A stretch of 64,000 bases of DNA from Sarcomyxa edulis (taxonomy: Eukaryota; Basidiomycota; Agaricomycetes; Agaricales; Mycenaceae): assembly GCA_009761415.1 (NCBI GenBank), contig QUOL01000012.1:635001-699000 (forward strand), in the 5' to 3' direction. Below are positions 10,079-20,775 of the stretch, piece by piece; position 1 is the first letter of the stretch; each line of letters opens with the position of its first letter. The notes beneath the pieces were generated by a model. It was not told where the DNA came from and searched no databases. It worked only from the letters and a program-made list of their open reading frames with translations. Made by a program: the position numbers and the translations under genes.

Positions 10079-11404
10079 ATGACTTCGACATCCCTCGATC
10101 ATGATGAGGTCCACGTTATTGAATCTGATCAAGATGAAAATAGGCGTTTGGAGAAAGAATGGGATGAAGCCCAATGGATTCAATGCGGACAAGAATACAA
10201 GAACGTTCCGAATATCGTCAAAATCGCGGAACGAAACCTACTTTACATCCCACCCGAATTTGTCATATATTTCCCCCCAAATGACATGTCCATATTGGAC
10301 ATGATCAAATTTGATATCCCCGCAATGGCGAAACATGACTTGATGGAGCATTCGGGAGATGCATTCAGTTCTACAACTCCGAGCGATATGATGGAAATTA
10401 TCAAAGACATGACGGTTCCGTCACTAGCTGTTCTCGAAGCCCGGAAACGGCATTTTGGACAAGCTTGGTTGGATGGAAAAAGATCGATCAGGGATTGGGA
10501 AAATCCTGAGGTCTTTCTTCCTTTCTGGATGTTAACATTTTGGGAGCAGATGCTTGCTGTTCACTCAGCTAAGAAGAAATGGTGTCAAGCTATTATGTGG
10601 GTTCACGAGGCAGCTAAAGGGGCAGCCAAAGAATCTATGATCTACCAAGACTTTGAGGCTGTCTACGAGGCACTGGGGGGTTTGCCGTGGAACTCGAGTA
10701 AAGCGTTGGATGGCTTACGGTCAGACGTGACGATAGAAGATCTGCAAGATGTGCTTGCAGACAAGATGCTCAGAGGAGGGGTTGTCGATGCTCTCATGAA
10801 CCTCCTCTCCGACCGTCTGCAGGCCACTCCAAGCTTATACCCCCAAACTATGATCACCAATACATGGTTTCCCCGGTGTATTGCGGTTGAGCCATGCTTT
10901 GGGGGACCACTAGATCCAGGTGTGAAACTGGTTCCCTACCATGTTACGAAAGGAAACACAGCCCATGCTCATATGCAGAAATATGGTGTATGGTTTCAAG
11001 ACCCGGAACGAGATCGGCTTGTTTTCGTCTTACATAGTCCGCCATTCCATTGGGCAACATGCGCCATAAACTTCCGAAAAAAGCTTGTCCAATTTGGTGA
11101 TGGATTCGATGGAGAGCTTCCCACCGATTTCTTGCGCGCTCTCCCACAATGGCTTCGTGAGCATTTTGGCGACGAAGAATTCATGATCACCAACGACTTG
11201 CCTTGCGCTCGCCAGCCAGCCGATGATGGGTACTCTTGTCCCATCATATCTGTCAACACCGCCAGCCATAACATATTCGGAGATCCTTTGTGGACACCCA
11301 AGACTGCAAAGTCACTGCGAATGAGGGCGTTTTGTGATCTAGTGAGGTGTACCATGACATCTAAGGTCAGTTTTGTCTTCTGCAAGAGGGTTACGAGTCC
11401 TTAA
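10079..11404 (+). CDS. Ulp1-like cysteine protease domain protein, likely TE-derived
   Basis: An uninterrupted frame of 441 codons. The C-terminal half has the C48/Ulp1 order: FHWAT (His324), then FGDGFDGE (Asp341), then QPADDGYSCPI (Gln379, Cys387). All four catalytic-site residues are therefore present. The N-terminal 260 residues are helical and unassigned. Ulp1-type domains are known as cargo of eukaryotic DNA transposons, notably basidiomycete KDZ elements and plant Mutator-like elements. The frame ends soon after a possible 5' splice site (after TSK, near 11366), so the last residues may be intron read-through and a downstream exon may be lost. No KDZ transposase or CxC cysteine cluster is next to it. 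Host SUMO protease function is less likely than transposon cargo. Confidence 0.7.
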   Translation: MTSTSLDHDEVHVIESDQDENRRLEKEWDEAQWIQCGQEYKNVPNIVKIAERNLLYIPPEFVIYFPPNDMSILDMIKFDIPAMAKHDLMEHSGDAFSSTTPSDMMEIIKDMTVPSLAVLEARKRHFGQAWLDGKRSIRDWENPEVFLPFWMLTFWEQMLAVHSAKKKWCQAIMWVHEAAKGAAKESMIYQDFEAVYEALGGLPWNSSKALDGLRSDVTIEDLQDVLADKMLRGGVVDALMNLLSDRLQATPSLYPQTMITNTWFPRCIAVEPCFGGPLDPGVKLVPYHVTKGNTAHAHMQKYGVWFQDPERDRLVFVLHSPPFHWATCAINFRKKLVQFGDGFDGELPTDFLRALPQWLREHFGDEEFMITNDLPCARQPADDGYSCPIISVNTASHNIFGDPLWTPKTAKSLRMRAFCDLVRCTMTSKVSFVFCKRVTSP

Positions 11405-12052
11405 ATTTATTTAAGACTCGTTCCTTTCTTATTCACTCACAGCCAAAATTTTGTAAAAAGTTCACTTTCGTTTCGTTGCAGGGGTGGGAAAATGTTACCC
11501 AATCTGGATTCATTGACTCTGAGGTCTCGAGTTCGAACCCTGATATAAATACACATATTATTTCGGCTCCTCGTCATCACTTGCAAAACCCACGGAAACA
11601 TTTGCCCTTCGACTGAGTTGAACTTGTGAGTGCTTGGATTTCAGTCACGTCTCGTCACAGACTATGCCTATATATAAATATGACGTAGATAGGCCATCCA
11701 GTTTCGAAACCGAATGGCCTATCTACGTCATCGCGTGACTCTGTCACGTCACACGTCACACTCAAACGATTTGATCAAACGACGAGAGGAATCTTGATGT
11801 CAAAATGGAAAGAGACAGTTGGGAGATAGTAAAATAATTCTATAATGTGACCATCCTCACATAAGTTCTAGAGTAGTCCCTCAATATGTAGATTAGCTAA
11901 CGCAAATTCTTTTGGAGCAACCAGGGCAACATCGAGCATCAGAACCTTGGAGCCTGTTGACAATCATACACAAACAACATCTCTTACTGCGACACTCATC
12001 AGATATCGCACGACTTTTGCACTCAGCTCTCTACACGACTTTTATTACTACT
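11405..12052. other. Region upstream of the Helitron gene
   Basis: No gene. It contains the hairpin at 11680-11731 and a short stretch near 11521-11543 resembling a tRNA T-arm/B-box (GAGTTCGAACC). Flanking the hairpin are CACGTC-rich stretches that are roughly inverted to each other. Confidence 0.5.
11680..11731. repeat. Perfect 18-bp-stem hairpin
   Basis: ATGACGTAGATAGGCCAT at 11680-11697 is the exact reverse complement of 11714-11731. The 16-nt loop contains its own palindrome GTTTCGAAAC. It may be a transposon end, a foldback remnant, or a structured leader upstream of the Helitron gene. Confidence 0.9.
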
Positions 12053-15000
12053 ATGGGCTTCTATATGCAACTTCTAGTGCTCGTGTTCGTTATTCTCTCG
12101 ATCACAGGACCCAAGGCTAAATCCGGATGGCGCTTTCGAGGATATACGCACATAGTGAAAAATGTAGCTAGTGTGTCTACGTTGGATTCACCACAGAGCT
12201 GGCCTTTGCCATACAATTCTATGAGGTCTGATAAATGGGAGGCGTGGGAACATGGTACGTACAAACAAATTGGTGACATTCAGTAATCGCTTTGTGAACT
12301 GTCGATCGATGATCATTTGACAATTACAGGTCCTTTTCTGTGCTGTTTCACCCCAGCTCCAGACCGCTCTATACATAGAGAATTTTATGACTCAAAGTCA
12401 GGTACGTTCTAACACCATCTCAATATAAAATCAAAATTCCATCAGATCCTAGATGCACGTCTCAACGCTTCAGTTGTATGGCCATGTGACAACACTTCCG
12501 AGGTGTTCCTCAACGGAGATAACCTCCCTAGGGGCATACTATCTATGGAACCTGGGTCCCTGCTTGAAAAAGCTGAACTTCTGCTCGAGCGAGCCGATTC
12601 TCTCGAAAGAGATGATCTGCTTGTCAGAGATGCCTTGCTCGAGCGAGCTGATTTTCTCGAAAGAGATTATCTGTTCGTCAGAGATGCCTCGCTCATGGGA
12701 GCTGAACTTTTGCTCGAAAGAGATGACTTGCTCGTACGAGCTGAACCGCTCTTAGGAGATGAACAAATTTTTACAAAGCAGTATCTTCTTTCAAAGGAGA
12801 TGCTATTTGTAATACCATTGAACAAACAAACTTCCACAAAAAATACAATGAATAAATTGCTCGCAAGAGCTGAACAATATAAATTACTCGTGTTGGCTAA
12901 AACACCTATCAATAGCAGTCTTAGGCTGGTAACTGCACATGCCAGAAGATTGACGTCATCTATTGATATACTTATCAAGCTTGTACGTCCACGTATTTGC
13001 TCTACTCGTAAGTCTATCAAACCGTATATATGGCGGATGCATTGTATTTTGATACAACTGCTTACCATGTATATGAAAGAGTGGCAACTGGTTCTGGTAC
13101 AGGTGTCACTGCTACATGTAGATGAAGCAAAAGAAGTTCTAATTTTGTGTCGTAGAATCAAGGCTTATCTATCTCAAAATGTCTGCAGTAGACATGATTT
13201 CCGCATTTTTTTACAAAAAAATCTTGATGTACGCTATCGCTCACATTTTGGATACAAACTATCTCACCAGTATCATTATATATGGTTCATTATATCGGTG
13301 TCACTGTACTGCATATTGATCCATTTGATTTGTACCTATACCACTCTAGGTATTATTCCGGAGAATACAATGGAGCATACTGACAAAATTTGGTGTCCAC
13401 CTGATATTGGAGGAGGGGCTCCAAGAAAGATACGCTATTCAGCTCAGGAACTAGCGCCTTACACCCTGGATGATATTACAGGATATATTCAAAATGATAC
13501 GCAGTTTGAATATATCTCACATCTGTCAAATGTAGATGCAGATAAATATTTATCCAAAAATCCTACTGCTTTAAGATGTTATGCTATATCGTTGAAAATG
13601 CTAGTTAGTAAACTTACACTAAAACAGATTAAAAAGATAGCCCCGTGTCATGGAATATACATTCCATCACGTTTACCTTTGACAGATGTGCGATTGTTAT
13701 TTGAAGACCAACACAAATGGAATACTGAATATGCAACAATTTTCCAGCGCGAACATGTATTAGTTTCATCCGTTGAAATGACGGAAGCAGTGAAAGAAAA
13801 GAAAAAAATATATGACAAAAAAAGATACGCAAAAGGAAGTTGTCATAACAAGAAGAATCAGCCAAAATATAGCCCAGCCTACTATCAAAAAATGCAGAAT
13901 AAAAAAGCTACAGTTGAAAAACAAGCTAAATCTGAAGCTAGAAAGAACCGCCGAACGGTGTTTCCCCCTCCACCACCATCCAAAGAGTTATTGCATAGAA
14001 TTATATCAAATTTCTGTTCAGATACTTCACCAGAGAAGTTTGCTGAATCTGGATGCGCTGTATGTGCAGAGTTGAGACCGTTGCAAGAACTTACGTTGCT
14101 CGAAGATGCCAAATGCAATTTTGAAATTTTGACTGGTGAAGGGGTAACTAGAAAGGAACGAAAAAATAGAACAGATTGTCTTGCAGAGATCGAAGGACCT
14201 ATTATAGATACCAGGTGTAAACATGTTTGTGTAGATTGTGAAACGGCTCTTGTTGCTGGAAAAATTCCGCTGAAATCTTTAGCTAATGGGTTGTGGATTG
14301 GGGATATACCAGAACAGCTACAAAATCTGAGTTTTGCTGAACGGATTTTAATTGCTCGGGTGCGTCACAACCGCTGTGTAATGCGAGTATCATCTGGTCG
14401 TGTTCGTATGAGAGCTAACGCTGTGATGTTTTCAAATCCAACAGTCAAGGTATATCATAAATTGCCACCTACTTTAGATGAGTTAGATGAAGTACTTGCA
14501 TTTGTATATATTGGTACTTGCAAGCCAACTGAGGCAGATTTTGAGCGCACCCCAATGCTCGTCAGAAGAAACAAAGTTGCAGATGCCTTGGAATGGCTCA
14601 AACTCAACCATTGTGATTACGTAGATCTAGAGATATCAAAAGAAAATCTGGATTTATACCCACTCAACGGGATCCCTGTTGCAGTAGAATACAATGAACT
14701 ATCAGAAAATGCTACCAATCAAGTTCCAGGTACTATGAGCTCGCATGATACTTTGGAAGACGAAGGAACTGAAAGTGGGCCTTGTCCGTTTTCTGTACAT
14801 GGAATGACTGGTGAAGATTATGCTGATATATCTATGGATGCCATCAAAGTCAAAGCACTGAAGCATTTAGCAGACAAAGGAAAGACTCTCAAAGTTGGAC
14901 ATGATAATGTACCTCAATCTATGTATAATAACCCACAAGCATATCCACAGATGTTTCCTTGGCTGTTTCCGTATGGATTAGGTGGTATAGGAAATGAATT

Positions 15001-18000
15001 ATGCAAAGGTGCATTTGCGGATTCAAGTCACAAACGACATCTTCTTATGTATCATGACAAGAGGTTCCAGACTGACATGTATTTTCCTATGATAGCTTTT
15101 AATCATGAACAAATTAAGGGAGGAACAACTGGCAGTGTATTGCTAGCTAAACGGGCTAAATTTGATGCTATTTCAGACAGACTAATGAATCTGAATACAA
15201 ATGTACTTGATGATATTGCGAAAAGAATGCAGGATGGAGAACATGTTAAACCAGGTAATGAGCATGAAAAAGCTTGTTTTGACTTACTTGATGATATAGA
15301 TCACGTTGGAGGGCATGTGCTGGGATCTATGACGTCCAAGAAATATATGCGTAATGAAATATGGTCTCTTATTTCGTATCTTGGTGCTCCTTCGTGGTTT
15401 ATAACTTTTTCTCCGGCGGATGTGGCACATCCAATTTGTTTGTATTATGCAGATTCTGATGAGGAGTTCAAACCAGAAATACGTAGTTCAACGGAGCGAA
15501 ATCTGTTAATTGCTCGCAACCCAGTTGCTGCCGCAAGGTTTTTTGATTTCATGGTACGTATGTTTATCAAACATATTTTAGGTGTAGGTGAGGATCATCC
15601 TGGTTTATATGGTGCTACAGATGGCTATTATGGTACAGTTGAACAGCAAGGGCGCTTGACATTGCATATGCATATGCTGTTGTGGATACGTGGAGCGCTT
15701 TCTCCTCAAGAAATTAGAAACCGAATAATGGATCCTACTTCTAACTTCAGATCTGAGATGATAGCGTATCTGGAAGGTGTTCATGTCGGTGAATTTCAAA
15801 CTGGATCAATGGCAGAAGTTAGCAGTCGAGTTCCGTTCTCTGTTGAGGAAGATGCTGGAGTCCACACAACCCTTGATCCTCAAAGTATGTCACAGAATCA
15901 ATCTGGCTATCGAAACCCAACACAAACACTTCCCGAGGCTCCACCTTCTTTATGTAGCAAAAGTGGATGTGGTCAATGTACAAGATGTAAACGTTTGGAA
16001 AAGTGGTGGGGACGTTATCTCAATACCTTAGATGACCTTATTTTCAGATCAAATGTACATGATTGTAAACCAATGTCAAAGGAACAGACAGCAAAACCCA
16101 AGATTGCAGGTAAAAGTGTAGCTGAGGAGAAACTCAACGCTAATCAACGGAGGGGATGCCAAAATAAAGATGGAGTCTGTAAAGCTCGTTTTCCAAGGGA
16201 AATTGTTCCCGTTACTACAATAGATCCAACTGATGGTTCTTTGAAAGTAAAGAAACTTGAGCCTAACGTCAATACTCTGACCCCAGCTGTGACATACTTG
16301 CTGCGATGCAATTCCGATGTTACTAGTCTGCTTTCTGGAACTGCTATCAAGGCAATCGTGGCGTACATTTCTGACTACGTAACAAAACAAAGTCTGAAGA
16401 CTTATCAAATATTTGGCTCAGTCAGTTCGGTCTTTGAGAAAAATGCTGAAATGATGGGCGGAGATGTCAAAAGAAAGGAAAAAGCTAGACGGTTGATTCT
16501 TCAGATAGTCAATTCCCTAACTTCTAAGTTAGAAATTGGAAGTCCTCTTGCTTCTTTATATTTGTTGGGCAATCCAGACCACTACACTAGTCATGAATAT
16601 GTGGTGTTTTGGTGGAAGAGCTATGTAAGTGCAGTCCGACGTGCATGGCCTATTGAGATTGATAAAGAAATGGCAGATATAATTGGGGAGGATAAAGAAG
16701 ATCTTGATTCTGATAATGTGATGCTAGATAAAAGATTGGATCAGTATGTTGGTACATCTAATGTTGATGATTACATGTACAGACCAAAAAAGTACGAAGA
16801 TTTGACTCTATATGAATGGATACAAACTGCTGAACGTAAGACAAGGACAAAAGCAGAACGTATAGCATTTGCTTCAGAATTAGAACAAGACAGCATACCA
16901 GACAACGACAGTACAGATGAAGAATTGGTGGATATAGAAGATAGATTGGATGATAATTTGGACTTCTCAGAATATTATGACTCCCACGATGATGTTGCAG
17001 ATGATATAGATGAGAAAATTGATGTTTCTAACTCTCGCAAAATAGAACGGTATCCATTCTTATCTGAACATCCACTGTATGAGACACATCATGTATATTG
17101 CAACCTCAAAAAGAAAAACCGTGTTCCTAATTTTGTTGGTGGATCACTGCCACGATGTGATCAGGGAGACCGGGAGTATTACTGCTGTACTATGCTCACA
17201 ATGTTCAAACCTTGGAGATCTGGAAAGGATCTCAAGTATGACAGTCAGAGTTGGGATGAGACCTTTAAGATTCACCAGTTTACTGATCAGCAGTCTAAAC
17301 TAATGAACAATTTTAACTTACGATACGAGTGCAATGACGCCCGAGATGACTTCAGTGCTGCTATGAAAAAAAAAGGACTTGATGCAAAATATTTCAATGA
17401 CAATCGTGGCACTTGGATTGATGAATCTAGCCCAAACGATATGAGTGGGAATACTTTTGGAATGGAGGAGGATACTACCAAAGAGGAAGTAGCACATATT
17501 GGTCGAACATATCAACGTCTACTGGATAAGATGAAAGATACTGCTCGCTTTATGCTAGCAGCTGGTTGGTTGGACAAAAGTTCAAATGGTTTACCTGTTG
17601 TTGATGTTGATCCTTTCAGTTCAGAATCATATCTTCCAGGATCTAAATGGAAGTCCATAATCCAAGATCAGCGGAAGGCGCTGCTAGCTGAACGGGCAAA
17701 GACAATTCCTAGTCACCGGCATCTTGATGCTACGGGAGTCTTACCAGGAATTTCAGAACCCAATTCTGTTGATGTAGTGAACGCAGACTATTTCAAGTAC
17801 GACTTCAAAGCAGCAAGTATTGATGCACAAAAACATGTTGACAATACTTGCATCCAGTTCGGTCTCAACAAAGAACAAGAAAGAGCATTCAGAATAATTG
17901 CAAACCATGCATCTTCACCAAGTCCCACACAACTAAAAATGTATTTGGGTGGTATGGGTGGTACAGGAAAATCTCAAGTTATCAAAGCAATAATACATCT

Positions 18001-20614
18001 GTTTGAAGTTAGAGATGAAGCTCATCGATTTATTGTGGTAGCTCCTACGGGCACTGCTGCTGCATTGTTGAATGGATCCACATATCATTCCGTATTTGGT
18101 ATACGTTCAGTAAATACCAAAGATGGTGCTGCTCCCAGTAACGTGTCAATTGCACAGATTAGAAGTAAATTACAAGGTGTGGATTATATATTTCTCGATG
18201 AAGTATCCATGGTCTCATGTCCTGAATTATATAAAATAAGCTCACAACTTTCCAAAGCCTTAAATGCACCGCTTGAAGCTTTTGGTGGCATGAACATGAT
18301 ATTTGCAGGAGACTTTGCACAACTTCCACCTACGAGTGGTGGCTCCTTGTATTCTGGCTCAATTGTTAAGCAACTTACAGATTCATTTAGTGTCAAAGAA
18401 CAAGAAGCTACTATTGGCAAAGCTTTGTGGCATCAAGTTACTACAGTTGTTATACTTCGGCAAAATATGAGACAAAAGTCTCAAAGTGAGGCTGATGCTA
18501 AGCTACGCAATGCATTGGTCAACATGCGTTATGCTACATGTACAAGTGAGGATCTTGAATTTCTCAATAGCAGAGTAGCTAGTAGACTACCTGGAAAGCC
18601 TAAAATTTCTGACAAACAGTTTAGAAATGTATCAGTCATAACTGCACATAATGCGCATAAAGATAAAATGAATGAGATTGGAGCTAAGCGCTTTGCAATT
18701 GATACTAACCAGACTCTTACTGATTTCTATTCTATAGACAAATTAAGTACAAGAAATTTTGCATCTGTAAGAGCACGGGGAAGAAAATCTAGAGCTGCAG
18801 TTAGCGGTGGGCTAAGTACGTGGTTGCAAGAAGTAATTTGGAATCTTCCGCATTCAAGCACCGATCATTTAGCAGGAAAATTATCTTTGTGCATTGGAAT
18901 GCCTGTTATGATAAGAAATAATGATGCTACTGAGATGTGTATTACAAAAGGACAAGAAGGATTTGTTGCTGGATGGCAGGCTGCAAAAGGTCCGAATGGA
19001 CAGAATGTATTGGACACATTATTTGTACGTCTTGATAATCCCCCAAAAGATATCACCATACCTGGATTACCTCTCAACATAGTGCCATTATCTAGAGCTA
19101 CAAAATCTATCATGTGTGCAACTCCCAATGATATGTTTGTGTCTGTTGAGCGGAGTCAAGTCCACGTACTACCAAATTTTGGAATGACAGACTATGCATC
19201 ACAAGGCAAAACACGTCAATTCAATGTGATAGATCTGAATATGTGCAAGGACCACTGTGCATATTATACCTGTTTGTCTCGGGGATCAACTGCTGAAGGG
19301 ACCATTATAGTTCAACCTTTCAAAACTGATAAAATTACAAAAGGTGCATCTGGTTATTTACGTCAGGAATTCAGAGAACATGAGTTGTTAGATGATATCA
19401 CACGGCTTCAGTTTGAGGGAGTTCTGCCTGAGCATGTCAAGGGAAATGTACGTAATACTCTTATTAGGTCCTTTCAGCTTTGGAAAGGAGTCCATTATGT
19501 ACCAAAGAATGTGCATAAAGCTATTAGTTGGAGTGAATCTGAACCACTTGAGCTTCTACCCGAAGAGGTTGAAACTGTGTGGACTTTGCTTGAGAAAAAA
19601 CTGAACAGAAATGGAAAGCATACAGTTCAAGTACCTCCAGTCAATATCCCTGAACCATCTACAGAGACATTGAAACGTTCTGCTGATGTTCAGACTGAAT
19701 ATCACCTTGATGCTCCAGACAGAAAAAGACAACGGCTATCACATCAACATGACATAGGTAATGATGCTGATGAACCCGTAGGGTTTGTTTGGGACAGTGA
19801 AAACTGGAGTTGTGCATATGACTCTCTATTTACAATACTATGTGATATATGGACACGAAATCATACAGCATGGTCTGTCAGATTTCACAACTTTACCCCA
19901 CATATGAGGTTATTGTCAGACTGCCTAGTGAAAGTGAGCACAAGTGAGTATTCTATGGAAGATGCAAGAAATAAAGTACGGCGTGCAATACATAGGACTA
20001 ACCGTGATTTATTTCCATATGGTCAGAAAGGCGCCCCAATTGGTGAATTGTGTAACACCGTTCTCGGTCCACAGACACATTCAGTGCAAAGACGCTATTG
20101 CAGGGAATGTGGATATGTGGATCAGCATCAAGTAAATCTACTGTCTAACACAACAACCGTAGGTATAGGGCAATATTTGTTGGATAAATATCCAAATGGC
20201 ACTTCTGTGTTCAATTGGCTGAAACATTTCATGAAACGGAGGTCGAGACATAATTGTCCAATGTGTTTTGAACGTTCAGTTGTGTCCAAGATGTACATTG
20301 CAAGTGAAGTGGTCACTGTACCTAATATTCTGATTTTAGATGTACAAGATGTTACTGTACATATAGATTCAAACCTTAGAATAACAGCAAACAATAAAAT
20401 AACCAACTTGCGTTTGAGGGGAGTCATCTATCATGGGGGATTTCATTTCACTTCCCGTATAATCACACCCAAAGGAGATATATGGTATAATGACGGTGCT
20501 GCAAATGGGGGAAAGAGTCTCAAAGAAGGTTCAATTTACCAGTTACCTTGTGCAAATTACCTCAATACATGCAGAGATCGCAGAGCATCTGTATTAATCT
20601 ATAGTCGTAAGTAG
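12053..20614 (+). CDS. Helitron Rep/helicase transposase with C-terminal USP-like peptidase
   Basis: Exons 12053-12254, 12330-12401 and 12453-20614 join in frame to 2811 aa. Residues from about 398 on are Helitron: a Cys-rich Helitron-like N region, the HUH motif LHMHMLLWI (His1163, His1165), the Rep tyrosines YISDY (Tyr1396, Tyr1400), and a PIF1-type helicase with GGMGGTGKS (Lys1931) and FLDEVSM (Asp2007-Glu2008). Rep nicks and joins DNA strands and the helicase drives rolling-circle transposition. After the helicase comes a peptidase-like domain: NWSCAYDSLFTIL (Cys2545), two CxxC pairs (YCREC, CPMC) and GGFHF (His2756), in the order of ubiquitin-specific proteases. The first 397 residues contain a signal-like N terminus, LLERAD/DDLLVRD repeats and a hydrophobic segment near 365-390. 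The frame has no stop over 8.1 kb, so the element is probably young or active. Whether the leader is truly translated with Rep is uncertain; the Met at 13370 is an alternative start. Confidence 0.88.
12570..12765 (+). repeat. Coding tandem repeat, about 54-bp unit
   Basis: About three and a half diverged units built on CTCGAGCGAGC and CTCGAAAGAGAT encode LLERAD..ERDDLLVRDA. The unit is a multiple of three, so the frame is kept; it gives an acidic/basic coiled-coil-like segment. Confidence 0.75.
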
Positions 20615-20775
20615 ATAAAGCACTCTGCAGTCAAATCTGGACTCGTATTGCCGTGCTTGCAGCGGCCCCTTCCACAAGTATATTGTTGCTTACTATGTCA
20701 TACTGGCCTGTTTTCTAGAAAACAGATTCACCGACTCAGCAGAATGCTCACCTGAACATCACAGGTGCCGATTTC
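20615..20775. other. Spacer between Helitron gene and transposase-like gene
   Basis: Contains a perfect 18-nt palindrome at 20708-20725 (CTGTTTTCTAGAAAACAG). Helitron 3' ends usually carry a hairpin followed by CTRR; here the hairpin has CTAG at its centre, so it is only a candidate for the Helitron terminus. Confidence 0.4.

Noticed and set aside
12570..12765. CRISPR-like repeats
   Set aside because: The repeats are contiguous and coding, without spacers, in a eukaryotic genome.
12667..13161. Minus-strand 164-codon frame inside the Helitron leader
   Set aside because: It is antisense to the repeat-encoding region, has no known motif, and the plus frame is much longer.
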